This document shows, in pieces, positions 17,583 to 27,825 of a stretch of 64,000 bases of DNA. A model generated the notes under the pieces. That model was not told the origin of the DNA. It did not search any database and worked only from the letters and a program-made list of their open reading frames with translations. The stretch comes from a bacterium. Lineage in GTDB: Bacteria; Deinococcota; Deinococci; Deinococcales; Deinococcaceae. The translations under genes were made by a program, and so were the position numbers. Numbering within the stretch: the stretch's first letter is position 1; each line of letters begins with the position of its first letter. The DNA lies in contig JAJZIR010000003.1 in NCBI GenBank assembly GCA_021810505.1, forward strand, positions 43,565 through 107,564. Direction: 5' to 3'.

Positions 17583-19376
17583 CTAGTCCGGCTGGGACAA
17601 GACGGCCAAGAAGGCCTCTTGGGGAATCTCCACCGTCCCGATCGATTTCATCCTGGCCTTGCCCTTCTTCTGCTTCTCCAAGAGCTTCTTCTTGCGGGTG
17701 ACGTCGCCGCCGTAGCACTTGGCCAGCACGTCCTTACGGTAAGGCTTCACCGTCGCGCGGGCCAGGATCTTGCCGCCGATGGCCGCCTGGATGGGGACGG
17801 CGAAGAGCTGGCGGGGGATCACCTCGGCCATCTTGTCGACGATCTTCCGGCCCAGGGCGTAGGCCTTGTCCTGGTGGGCGATCACCGCCAAGGCGTCGAC
17901 CAGCTCCCCGTTGACCAGGATGTCGACCTTGGCTAGGTCGCCCGGGCGGTAGCCGATCTGGGTGTAGTCCATGCTGGCGTAGCCGCGGGTCAAGCTCTTC
18001 AGGCGGTCGTGAAAGTCGTAGAAGATCTCCGCGAAGGGGACCTCATAGCTGAGCTCCACCCGCCGGCCCAGGTACTGCAGGTTGCGTATCTGGCCGCGCC
18101 GCTCCTGCAGCAGCTGCATGACCGGTCCGACGTACTCCCCCGGCAGGATCACCTGCAGCCGGATGTAAGGCTCCTCGATCAGGTCGATGCGGTCGCGGCT
18201 GGGGAAATCCGCCGGGTTCTGGGTGTAGAGCTCGCGCCCGTCGCTGAGCAGCAGGCGGTAGACCACCACCGGCGCGGTGGCGATCAGGTCGAGGTCGAAC
18301 TCGCGCTCCAAGCGCTCCTGGACCACCTCGGCGTGCAGCAACCCCAGGAAGCCGCAGCGGAAGCCGAAGCCCAGCGCCAAGGAGGTCTCCGGCTCGAAGA
18401 CCAGGGCGGCGTCGTTGAGCTTGAGCCGCTCCAGAGCTTCCCGCAGGCGGCGGTAGTCCTCGGAATCGGTGGGATAGAGCCCCGAGAACACCACCGGTTG
18501 CGCCGGCTCGAAGCCGGGGAAGGGCTGTTGGGTCGGGCGGGTGAGCAGGGTAACGGTATCGCCGACCTGCGCGTCGTGGATGTCCCGGATCCCGGCGGCG
18601 ATCCAACCCACCTCCCCGGCCTGCAACCCGGAGGCGGGGACCGGTTTGGGGTCGAAAACGCCGACCCGGGTCAACTCGAAGTCCTTGCCGGAGGCCATCA
18701 GCAGGATCCGGTCGCCGGGGCTGAGGCTCCCTTCCAGCAGCCGGACCAGCAGCACCACCCCCTGGTAGCTGTCGTAGAAGCTGTCGAAGATCAGGGCCTT
18801 GGCCGGCGCGCTGGGATCGCCGCCAGGGGGCGGGATTCGGTCGACGATTGCCTCCAGCAGCTCCGGAACACCGGCTCCGGTCTTTCCGGAAGCGAGCAGC
18901 GCCTCCTCGGCGGGGATTCCCAGAACCTCCTCTAGCTGCTGGGCCGCCGCCGCGGGGTCGGCGGCGGGGAGGTCGATCTTGTTGATCACCGGGACGATAG
19001 TCAGATCGTGCTCCAGGGCCAAGTAGGCGTTGACGATGGTCTGGGCCTCCACCCCCTGCGAGGCGTCGATCAGCAAGAGGACCCCCTCACAGGCGGCCAG
19101 GGAGCGCGAGACCTCGTAGTGGAAGTCGACATGGCCGGGGGTATCGATCAGGTTGAAGACGTAGGCCCGGTCGCCGCGGTGGTAGACCAGCCGCACCGGG
19201 GTGCTCTTGATGGTGATCCCGCGCTCGCGCTCCAGCTCCAGGGTATCTAGGGCCTGATCCCTGCGGTCGCGCTCCCCCATGGCCCCGAGCAGCTCCAGGA
19301 TCCGGTCGGCTAGGGTGCTCTTGCCGTGGTCGACGTGGGCGACGATCGAGAAGTTGCGGATATCGGGGGGGTTCAA
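17583..19376 (-). CDS. lepA: elongation factor 4 (LepA)
   Basis: 597 residues, normal LepA length. Ribosome-dependent GTPase. G1 [17 protein letters not shown]3 DTPGHVDF, G4 NKIDLP, and the LepA-specific C-terminal domain ([35 protein letters not shown]). The start is TTG at 19376 ([19 protein letters not shown] region); upstream in-frame sequence is a shadow of ltaE. Between ltaE and the histidine kinase gene in one operon. Confidence 0.94.
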   Translation of the reverse strand: MNPPDIRNFSIVAHVDHGKSTLADRILELLGAMGERDRRDQALDTLELERERGITIKSTPVRLVYHRGDRAYVFNLIDTPGHVDFHYEVSRSLAACEGVLLLIDASQGVEAQTIVNAYLALEHDLTIVPVINKIDLPAADPAAAAQQLEEVLGIPAEEALLASGKTGAGVPELLEAIVDRIPPPGGDPSAPAKALIFDSFYDSYQGVVLLVRLLEGSLSPGDRILLMASGKDFELTRVGVFDPKPVPASGLQAGEVGWIAAGIRDIHDAQVGDTVTLLTRPTQQPFPGFEPAQPVVFSGLYPTDSEDYRRLREALERLKLNDAALVFEPETSLALGFGFRCGFLGLLHAEVVQERLEREFDLDLIATAPVVVYRLLLSDGRELYTQNPADFPSRDRIDLIEEPYIRLQVILPGEYVGPVMQLLQERRGQIRNLQYLGRRVELSYEVPFAEIFYDFHDRLKSLTRGYASMDYTQIGYRPGDLAKVDILVNGELVDALAVIAHQDKAYALGRKIVDKMAEVIPRQLFAVPIQAAIGGKILARATVKPYRKDVLAKCYGGDVTRKKKLLEKQKKGKARMKSIGTVEIPQEAFLAVLSQPD

Positions 19377-19389
19377 GGCCAGTCCCGCC

Positions 19390-20400
19390 TCAGGGGCGCA
19401 GCTCCGAGAAGACCCGCAGGGCCAGCTCCAGGTGCGCATCCGAGATCTGGTGGTGGAGGACCGCCCGCACCTGAGCTGTGCCGACCGCGCTGACCAAAAC
19501 ACCCCGCTCAGCGGCGCGGCGCACCCAGGAAGCCGCCTGCGGAACGCCGAAGTAGACCATGTTGGTCTGGACCCGGCGCCGGTCCAGGGCGTAACCGGCC
19601 CCCGCGAGGCCCTCGGCCAGCCGCCTGGCCCTAGCGTGGTCGGCGGCCAAGCGGGAGGGGCCCTGCCGCAGCGCCAGCAGGCCGGCCGCCGCCAGCACGC
19701 CGGCCTGGCGCATCCCTCCGCCCAGCATCTTGCGGTAGCGGTGGGCTTGGGCGATGAAAGCGGCGGAGCCCAGCAGCAGGCTACCCACCGGAGCCCCTAA
19801 GCCCTTGGAGAGGCAGAGGCTGACCGAGTCGAAGCCGCGGGCCAGCTCGGAGACCGGCTGGCCTAAGGCCACCGCCGCGTTGAAGATCCTGGCCCCGTCC
19901 AGGTGCACCGGCAGCCCCTCTTCCCTGGCCAGCTGCTGGACCGCCTGGCAGGTAGCCAAGGGGATCACCGTCCCCCCAGCTTTGTTGTGGGTGTTCTCCA
20001 GGCTGATCAGGCCGCTGGGGCTCTGGTGGGGGCTGCGGTGGATCGCCGCGCGCAGCTCCTCCAGGTCGGGGATCCCCAGGGGCGCCGGGACGAAGCGCGG
20101 CACCGCCCCGCTGAAAGCGGCCATCATCCCCAGCTCCCACTCGTAGATATGCACCCCTTCCGGGCAGATCACCTCCTCGCCCCGGCGCAGGTGCACCGCC
20201 AGGGCGACTTGGTTGGTCATGGTCCCGGAAGGCATGAACAGGGCCGCCTCCGAGCCGAGCAGAGCGGCTGCCTCCTGCTGCAGGGCGTTGACGGTCGGGT
20301 CCTCCCCGTAGACGTCATCTCCCACTTCGGCCTCGGCCATGGCCTGGCGCATCGCCGGATCCGGCTTGGTGACGGTATCGGAACGCAGGTCCACGGTCAT
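19390..20400 (-). CDS. ltaE: low-specificity L-threonine aldolase
   Basis: 336-residue PLP enzyme cleaving threonine/allo-threonine to glycine and acetaldehyde. N-terminus [20 protein letters not shown] and [17 protein letters not shown] are diagnostic; the PLP lysine is in [16 protein letters not shown]. Two ATGs are possible (20406 and 20400). A TAGACT box sits 7 bases before the second, which also matches family N-termini, so 20400 is preferred. First gene of ltaE-lepA-kinase-regulator. Confidence 0.92.
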   Translation of the reverse strand: MTVDLRSDTVTKPDPAMRQAMAEAEVGDDVYGEDPTVNALQQEAAALLGSEAALFMPSGTMTNQVALAVHLRRGEEVICPEGVHIYEWELGMMAAFSGAVPRFVPAPLGIPDLEELRAAIHRSPHQSPSGLISLENTHNKAGGTVIPLATCQAVQQLAREEGLPVHLDGARIFNAAVALGQPVSELARGFDSVSLCLSKGLGAPVGSLLLGSAAFIAQAHRYRKMLGGGMRQAGVLAAAGLLALRQGPSRLAADHARARRLAEGLAGAGYALDRRRVQTNMVYFGVPQAASWVRRAAERGVLVSAVGTAQVRAVLHHQISDAHLELALRVFSELRP

Positions 20401-20407
20401 GGGCATC

Positions 20408-20413
20408 AGTCTA
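20408..20413 (-). promoter_or_regulatory. -10 box of a probable leaderless promoter for ltaE
   Basis: TAGACT on the minus strand, 7 bases upstream of the ATG at 20400 and only 1 base upstream of the ATG at 20406. It supports the inner start codon. Confidence 0.5.
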
Positions 20414-20449
20414 GCAGGGGGAGGTCCCCGCCCAGCCGCGAGGAGACCC

Positions 20450-22120
20450 TCAGGCAGCGGCGACTTGGTTGCGGCCAGCCAGCTTGGCGCGGTAGAGCTG
20501 GCGGTCCGCCTCGGCCAGCAGCAGGGGAAAGGGCAGCTCCAGGTCGCTGCAGACCCCGAAGGAGCAGGTGACCTCCAGGTCCGGAGCCAGCTCGGACCAG
20601 GGGTAGGCGGCCACGTTGCGCCGCAGCTTCTCGCAGAGCTGCACCGCGCCGCAGAGGTCGGTCTCGATCAGGACCAGCACGAACTCCTCCCCGCCGTAGC
20701 GGATCACTAAGTCGGTCTCCCGGCTGCCGCCCCGCAGCAGCTGCGCGACCGTCTGCAGGACCTGGTCCCCCAGGGCGTGGGAGTGGGTATCGTTGACCCG
20801 CTTGAACAGGTCGATGTCGGCCATGGCCAGGCTGAGCGGGTGGTGGTAGCGGCGGGCCCGCTGGATCTCCTGGGGCAGGCGCAGCTCGAGCTGGCGGCGA
20901 TTGCCCAGGCCGGTCAGGGGATCCTCTTGGACCTGGCGGGACAGCTCGGCGTTCAGCCGCTCCAGGTCGGCCTTGAGTTCTCTCTGCTCCGCCAGAAGCG
21001 CTTCCAGCTCCAGCCGGCGCTGCCGCTCCAGCTCGGCCGACTTGCTCAGCTGCTCGACCTGGGAGCGCAGCAGCAGGTCGCGGCGCCCGCGCTGCGCGGC
21101 CTCGCTGAACACCTCGCGCTCCAAGCGGTGCTGAGCTAGGGCGTGCTCCAGGGCCAGGCGATCCTCGCCCCGCTCGCTGTGGAGCTGCACCAGCAGGGCG
21201 TGCAGCTGAGCCTGGTAGTCCTTAGAGCCCACCGCTTCGGCCCGGGGGAGCGCCGCAGCCAGCAGCGCGCCAGCCTGCTGGCTGCGGCCGGTGCGCAGGT
21301 AGAGCGCCGCCAAGCTGCGGGCGAAGTTGACCTGGTAGGCCGGGTAGCCGGCCTGCTCGCAGCCCCTCATGGAGCGGAGCAGCAGCTCTTCCGCCTCCGC
21401 CAGGCGCCCCTGGCGGATCTGCAGCTCGGCCAGGTTCCCGGCCACCACGTAGTCCAGAGCGGTCTTGCGGGGATTCCCGGCCAGCAACTGCTCCGCTTCC
21501 TGCAGCGCGGCTTCGGCCTCCGCCAGGGCGCCCGCGTCGATCTGGGCCAGGCCGATGTTGTTGAGCAGCGCGGCGCGGCGCAGCGGATCGCTCGCATCCA
21601 CCAGAGCCCGCAGGGCCTGGAAGTGCTCCAAGGCCGCGGCCGGGTCGCCGAGCTCGCGCAGGACGATGGCCAAGACGTTGCGAGCTCGGAGCGCGCCCAG
21701 CTGGTAGCCCTCCTGATGGCAGAGCTGGAGGGCCCGGTCAGCCAACTCCAGGGCGGCTGGGTAATCGCTGATCCGGTGCCGCACGATGGCGGCGGCGATC
21801 CAGAGCTCGGCCTGGACTTGACTCCGGGAGAGCGGGGAGGGGGCCGGAGGGGCTTCCAGCAGCGACTCGGCGCCCTGCAAGGTCTGCAGGGCCGCGGCCG
21901 GGTCGCCCAGGCTGACCTGGGACCAAGCCTTGCCGGCTAAGACCCTGGCCCGGAGCAAAGGTTCTAAGTCCGCAGCCAGAGCCTCGGCCTCGCTGAGCGC
22001 AGCCAAAGCCGAAGCCGCTTCGGTGGCTAGCTGCGCGTCGGCGCGCGCGAGCAGGTTCAGTACCGCTTCCCGCCGGTCCTCGTCTCCCACGCCACCACCC
22101 GCTCCCGCTGATCCGGTCAC
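20450..22120 (-). CDS. TPR-repeat GGDEF diguanylate cyclase
   Basis: About 556 residues. The first roughly 340 residues are Ala/Leu-rich helical repeats of the TPR type (for example [20 protein letters not shown]). A coiled coil follows ([20 protein letters not shown]), then a GGDEF domain of about 160 residues with the active site GGEEF and an intact inhibitory RETD motif 5 residues before it. It should make cyclic di-GMP in the cytoplasm; there is no membrane segment. GTG 22120 (10 bases after a TATACT box) and GTG 22090 are both possible starts. Divergent from cinA-recA. Confidence 0.87.
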   Translation of the reverse strand: MTGSAGAGGGVGDEDRREAVLNLLARADAQLATEAASALAALSEAEALAADLEPLLRARVLAGKAWSQVSLGDPAAALQTLQGAESLLEAPPAPSPLSRSQVQAELWIAAAIVRHRISDYPAALELADRALQLCHQEGYQLGALRARNVLAIVLRELGDPAAALEHFQALRALVDASDPLRRAALLNNIGLAQIDAGALAEAEAALQEAEQLLAGNPRKTALDYVVAGNLAELQIRQGRLAEAEELLLRSMRGCEQAGYPAYQVNFARSLAALYLRTGRSQQAGALLAAALPRAEAVGSKDYQAQLHALLVQLHSERGEDRLALEHALAQHRLEREVFSEAAQRGRRDLLLRSQVEQLSKSAELERQRRLELEALLAEQRELKADLERLNAELSRQVQEDPLTGLGNRRQLELRLPQEIQRARRYHHPLSLAMADIDLFKRVNDTHSHALGDQVLQTVAQLLRGGSRETDLVIRYGGEEFVLVLIETDLCGAVQLCEKLRRNVAAYPWSELAPDLEVTCSFGVCSDLELPFPLLLAEADRQLYRAKLAGRNQVAAA

Positions 22121-22128
22121 CTTCGGCA

Positions 22129-22167
22129 CCAGTATAGCCGGCCCTCCCCGCGCCCGGGCTATACTGG
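22129..22167. promoter_or_regulatory. divergent promoters in a perfect 11-bp inverted repeat
   Basis: CCAGTATAGCC (22129-22139) and GGCTATACTGG (22157-22167) are perfect inverted copies separated by 17 bases. Each contains a TATACT -10 box, one facing the GGDEF gene and one facing cinA. The arrangement can be a symmetric pair of promoters or a shared operator. Confidence 0.55.
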
Positions 22168-22181
22168 CCCGAGGGGACACT

Positions 22182-23411
22182 TTGATTGCCGAGATCGTCA
22201 GCGTGGGAACCGAACTGCTGCTCGGGGAGATCGTCGACACCAACGCCGCCTACTTGGCCGCCGAGCTGCGCGACCACTCCCTGGCCACCTACCACCGGCA
22301 GACCGTGGGGGACAACCTGGAGCGCATCGCCGCGGCCATCGAGCTGGCGCTCAGCCGCAGCGACCTGATCCTGCTGGGGGGCGGCTTAGGCCCTACCGAC
22401 GACGACCTGACCCGGGAAGCGGTGGCCAAGGTGTTCGGAAAGACCCCCCAGGTCGATCCGGTCCTGCTAGAGCGCTTGGAGGAGCTCTATCGCAGCCGCG
22501 GCCGCAACAGCATGCCCCGCAGCAACCTCAAGCAGGCCTGGCGGATCGAAGGGGCCGAGATCCTGGACAACCCCATCGGCACGGCGCCCGGTTGGTGGTG
22601 TGCCCGGGGGAGCCAGCTGGTGGTGGCCCTGCCCGGTCCGCCGGCCGAGCTGCGCCGGATGTGGAGGGAGCAGGTGCTCCCCCGCCTGCCGGTGGGGGGG
22701 GCGCTGTTCCGCCACGTGACCCTGCACACCTTCGGGGTCGGCGAGAGCCAGATCGCCGACCTGTTGGGCGAGCTCACCCAGCGGGGCAATCCCAGCGTGG
22801 CCACCTACGCCAGGCGCCACGGCGTCGACGTGCGGGTGGCGGCCCAGGGAGCCACGCCGGAAGCGGCTCTGGCAGCGATCACGCCCGCGCTGGAGCAGGT
22901 GCGCCAGATCCTAGGGTCCTACAGCTACGGGGAGGACGACCAGACCCTGGCCGGCGCCGCGCTGGGGGAGCTCCGCCGGCTGGGCCAGACCGTCGCCACG
23001 CTGGAGTCGGTGAGCGGCGGCTGGATCGCCAGCCAGCTCACCGACGTGCCCGGAGCCAGCGCGGCCTTCGTGGGCGGGGCGGTCTCCTACCAGACCCGCA
23101 GCAAGCTGATCTTCCAGGTCACCCCCTATACCCTGAGCCAGCACGGGGCGGTCTCGGCCGAGACCGCCGCCGAGATGGCCCGCGGCATCCGGGAGACCCT
23201 GGGGAGCGACTGGGGGGTGGGCACCACCGGTGTCGCTGGACCCAGCCCCTTCGAGGGCCACCCCCCCGGCCTGGCCTACGTCGCGGTGGCTGGACCAGGA
23301 GGAATGGTGCGCACCAAGACCCTGAACTGGCCCGGGGAGCGGGAACAGATCAAGGAGCGGGTGGCCGGCAACGCGCTGATGCTGCTCTTCGAGGAGCTCC
23401 GCGGGCGTTGA
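22182..23411 (+). CDS. cinA: competence/damage-inducible protein CinA
   Basis: 409 residues: N-terminal MoCF-biosynthesis-like domain (IAEIVSVGTELLLGEIVDTN, LGGGLGPTDDDLTREA) and C-terminal nicotinamide-nucleotide amidase domain (TLESVSGGWIASQLTDVPGA, VGTTGVAGPSPFEGHPPG). In the amidase domain the usual AES..TGG reads LESVSGGW. CinA is recruited with RecA in competence and recycles NMN. TTG start at 22182, with GAGGGG as possible ribosome site and a TATACT -10 box at 22160. The stop overlaps thpR (TTGA). Confidence 0.94.
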   Translation: MIAEIVSVGTELLLGEIVDTNAAYLAAELRDHSLATYHRQTVGDNLERIAAAIELALSRSDLILLGGGLGPTDDDLTREAVAKVFGKTPQVDPVLLERLEELYRSRGRNSMPRSNLKQAWRIEGAEILDNPIGTAPGWWCARGSQLVVALPGPPAELRRMWREQVLPRLPVGGALFRHVTLHTFGVGESQIADLLGELTQRGNPSVATYARRHGVDVRVAAQGATPEAALAAITPALEQVRQILGSYSYGEDDQTLAGAALGELRRLGQTVATLESVSGGWIASQLTDVPGASAAFVGGAVSYQTRSKLIFQVTPYTLSQHGAVSAETAAEMARGIRETLGSDWGVGTTGVAGPSPFEGHPPGLAYVAVAGPGGMVRTKTLNWPGEREQIKERVAGNALMLLFEELRGR

Positions 23412-23928
23412 GGATCTTCTTCGCCATCCGGATCGCCGGGGATCTGCAGCGCGAGCTGAGCCGGGCCCAGCGGTCGCTGCAGGGGAACTGGCGCTGCGTG
23501 CGCGCCGACCACTTCCACGTCACCTTGGCGTTCTGGCCGCACCTGGAAGCCACCCAGCTCCCAGATCTCATCCAGCACGGCGTCTCGGTAGCCCGCCGCC
23601 ACACCCCTTTCCCGGCCCTGCTGGGGGGGACCGGCTACTTCCCGGCCCAGGGAAGCCCTAGGGTCTGGTTCGCCAAGCTCGACGCCCCGGAGCTGGGCGA
23701 GCTGGCTGGAGCGCTCCGGGACTACCCGACTCCCCCCGAGGCGGCGGCGTTCCTGCCGCACATCACCCTGGCCCGCAAGAAGGGGCCAGCGCCCCGGCCC
23801 CGCCCGATCTACTTCGGGTTAGGGATGCGGGTACGGCAGTACGGGCTGTTCCAGAGCAAGCTCGGGCCCACCGGTCCGGAGTACACCCAGTTGGCCGCGT
23901 TCGGCCTGCGCCCGCCCAAGGAGGCTCC

Positions 23929-23932
<4 letters not shown>
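23408..23932 (+). CDS. thpR: RNA 2',3'-cyclic phosphodiesterase (ThpR/LigT)
   Basis: 174 residues of the 2H phosphoesterase superfamily. Both catalytic motifs are present: HVTL (His37) and HITL (His118), 81 residues apart. It opens 2',3'-cyclic phosphates on RNA ends; older names call it 2'-5' RNA ligase. TTG start overlaps the cinA stop, and its own stop overlaps the recA ATG (ATGA). The middle position in cinA-thpR-recA is the arrangement known from Deinococcus. Confidence 0.93.
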
Positions 23933-24978
<1,046 letters not shown>

Positions 24979-26098
24979 TCCGGCCGGCGAAGGCCAGGGT
25001 CACTGCCACCACCGCCACCAGGAGCAAGCCGCTCCCCAGCAGGCCGACCGGGATCATGGACAGACCCCCAGCCTGTACCAGCAAGCCCACCGCTCCGGGG
25101 AGGACCGCTCCCCCCAGGCTCCCCAAGGCCAGGAGGAGGGAGACCTGGTGCTGCTGGCTGGGCAGCGATCGGGTGAACCAAGCCAGAGTCGTCGGGAAGA
25201 TCGGAGCCAGGGCCAGGCCGGTCAGGACGTAGGCCGTAGGGGCCAGGTTCAGGTCCAGGGCCAAGGCCAGGGCCGCAGCGGCCAGGAGGCTGGCCCAGAG
25301 CACCAGCTTCCCGGGGTGGATCCGGCGGGGCAGGGCCGCCGCCACCAGGCGGCCCACCGTCAGGGCCGCCCAGAACAGCGAGGTCATCAGCGCCGCCTGG
25401 GATAGGCCCAGGCGCGGCGCCAGCAGGCTAGCCTCCCAGGTACCTGGACCGGTCTCGCAGCCGACATAGACGAAGAGGGCGGCCACGAACAGCGCCAAGG
25501 GCCCGAACCGGAAGGTCCCGGCTCCGCTCCCGGGCGCGGACCCTCGGAGGCGGGGGGTGGGCGCCGGCCACACGGCCAGGGCGGCGGTCAGGAGCAGGCA
25601 GGTCAGGCCCAGGGCGGCGAAGATACCGGTAGGGCCGGCGCCGGGCCAGAGCACCAGCAGCAGCGGCCCCGCCACCGAACCGGCTCCGAAGAGCGCGTTG
25701 ACCAGGTTGAGGGCTGCGACGCTGTGGCCCTCCACCTGGCTGGCCATGACGTTGAAGCCGGTGCTGAAGCCCCCGTAGCCGATGCCGGCGAGCAGGGCGC
25801 CGACCAGCACCCAGCCCCAGGGCCCCAGGGCAGAGATGGTCAGCAGGCCGACCACCTGCAGCAGGCCCGAGGCTACCAGCATGGGGCGGAAGCTGCGGGA
25901 GATCAGCAGGCCACCCAAGTAGGACCCGGCCATCTCCGCGACGAAGCGCAAGACCACCAGGGTAGACAGGTCGGCGGCGCCCAGCTGGTAATGCCGCTGG
26001 AGGACCGGCAGCAGGGGGCCGATGACCGCTTGGATGGTCCCGATCAGAAAGAAAGCGGTGAACCCTAAGACGAAGAAGTAGCCCCGGCGCACCGGGGT

Positions 26099-26104
26099 AT
26101 CCTA
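26099..26104 (-). promoter_or_regulatory. -10 box of a probable leaderless promoter for the MFS gene
   Basis: TAGGAT on the minus strand, 6 bases before the GTG at 26092, with no Shine-Dalgarno sequence between. Confidence 0.45.
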
Positions 26105-26182
26105 ACCGAGCGGACCGGGCAGGCAGCGGCGTTGGGTGGCATCGGGTACAGACCCAGGGGGCAGCCGACCGACAATAGGGCT

Positions 26183-27478
26183 ATGGACCTCCGCTTGGTC
26201 TGGCACCGCGGCGACCTCCGCACCCACGACCACCCCGCGCTGCAGGCCGCACAGGCCGCTGGACCGGCGGTCGGTTTGGTCATCTTGGATCCAGCCAATC
26301 TCCAGACCAGCCCGAGGCGGCGGAGTTGGTTTTTTCAGAATGTCTCGGCGCTGCGCGCCGCGTACCGGCAGCGGGGCGGCGAGCTGCTGGTCCGCAGCGG
26401 GGTCCCCTGGGAGGTCCTGCCGCAGGTGGTCGGCGAGCTGCAGGCCGTGGCGGTGCACGCGGTCACCAGCTACACCCCCTACGGCCGCCACCGCGACCGC
26501 AGGGCTGAGGGAGCCGCAGGGGTTCCCGTGCACTGGCACGGCGGCAACTACCTGCGGGAACCCGGCTCGCTGCGCAGCCAGAGCGGGCAGCCTTTCCGGG
26601 TCTACACCCCCTACGCCAGGCAGTGGTGGGCAGCGGCCTGGCCGAAGATCTGGGACCAACCGGAACGCCTGGAAGCCGGGGGAGTCCGGGACACCCAGGA
26701 GTGCCCGCAGGAAAGCAGCGACGTCCCCCTGCCCCCCGCCGGCGAGGAAGCCGCCCTCTCGGCCCTGGACCGGTTCCTGGAGACCGGCCTGCCCGACTAC
26801 GCCACCCAGCGGGACGCGCTGGACGGGCGAGGGGTCTCCCGGCTGTCCAGCTACTTCAACATCGGGGTGCTCTCGGTGCGCCTGGCAGCCAGCAGGGCGC
26901 TGCAGCGCGGGGGCCAAGGCGCCACCAAATGGGTCGCGGAGCTGGCCTGGCGCGACTTCATGGCCGACCTGCTCTATCACCGGCCCCAGCTGCTGACCGA
27001 GACCTTCGATCCGCGCTGGGAGGAACTTCCCTGGCAGGAAGACCCCGAGGCCTTCGCTGCCTGGAAGGCGGGTCAGACCGGAATCCCGGTGATCGACGCC
27101 GGGATGCGCGAGCTCCGGGCCACCGGGTTCCTCTCCAACCGCGCCCGGATGGTGGTCGCACAATTCCTGGTCAAAGGCCTGCTGTTGCCCTGGAATTGGG
27201 GGGAGGCGACCTTCAAGGAGTGGCTGGTCGATGGGGACAGCGCCAGCAACGCCCTGGGATGGCAGTGGGCGGCAGGCCTGGGCGTCGACGCAGCGCCCTA
27301 CTTCCGCGTCTTCAATCCGGTGCGGCAGGGCGCGGAGCACGACCCGGAGGGCAGCTGGCTCAGGCGCTGGGTCCCGGAGTCCGGAGGCAGCCCAGAACCT
27401 TACCAGGACCGCTTCGACCTGCAGCGCCTGCGCCAGCGCTACCTGCAAGCCGCCCAGCAGCTGCACGGAGCGCGGTGA
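26183..27478 (+). CDS. phr: deoxyribodipyrimidine photolyase
   Basis: 431 residues, cryptochrome/photolyase family; repairs cyclobutane dimers with blue light. N-terminal antenna domain begins [18 protein letters not shown]. The FAD domain shows [58 protein letters not shown] and [11 protein letters not shown], all canonical for class I CPD photolyases. ATG at 26183; the weak -10 GACAAT lies 6 bases before it. The stop overlaps the DUF2256 start (GTGA). Confidence 0.94.
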   Translation: MDLRLVWHRGDLRTHDHPALQAAQAAGPAVGLVILDPANLQTSPRRRSWFFQNVSALRAAYRQRGGELLVRSGVPWEVLPQVVGELQAVAVHAVTSYTPYGRHRDRRAEGAAGVPVHWHGGNYLREPGSLRSQSGQPFRVYTPYARQWWAAAWPKIWDQPERLEAGGVRDTQECPQESSDVPLPPAGEEAALSALDRFLETGLPDYATQRDALDGRGVSRLSSYFNIGVLSVRLAASRALQRGGQGATKWVAELAWRDFMADLLYHRPQLLTETFDPRWEELPWQEDPEAFAAWKAGQTGIPVIDAGMRELRATGFLSNRARMVVAQFLVKGLLLPWNWGEATFKEWLVDGDSASNALGWQWAAGLGVDAAPYFRVFNPVRQGAEHDPEGSWLRRWVPESGGSPEPYQDRFDLQRLRQRYLQAAQQLHGAR

Positions 27479-27621
27479 ACCGAACCTCGCTCCCCGAGAA
27501 AGTCTGCCCAGTCTGCCACCGCCCGTTCCGCTGGCGCAGGCGCTGGGCCCGCTGCTGGGAGGAGGTGCGCTACTGCTCTAGGGCCTGCAGGGAGCGCCGC
27601 TCGGCAGCCCGCCCCGGGTAG
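27475..27621 (+). CDS. DUF2256 small cysteine-rich protein
   Basis: 48 residues, GTG start overlapping the photolyase stop by 4 bases. The core [16 protein letters not shown] ... [14 protein letters not shown] matches DUF2256, with C-x2-C ... C ... C-x3-C spacing suggesting one zinc site. Genes for this family are often next to or fused with photolyase/cryptochrome genes. The role is unknown; coupling here suggests it works with Phr. Confidence 0.85.
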   Translation: MNRTSLPEKVCPVCHRPFRWRRRWARCWEEVRYCSRACRERRSAARPG

Positions 27622-27825
27622 CCGGCAGGACAGCGCCACCTTCCTCAAGGTCTGACTCAGAAGATCGGCCTCACAATTCACCGTTCACATCCCTCCGGTC
27701 CGCTATTCTCGAACCGACTTGGACAGGGCGTCGCGTCGCCACCTCGCGGTGACTTGACCCCGGACTGGTCCGGCCAAAGCACCTCCGGCCGCAGCACCTC
27801 ACATCTCGCTCTCGGAGGAAGTCTC

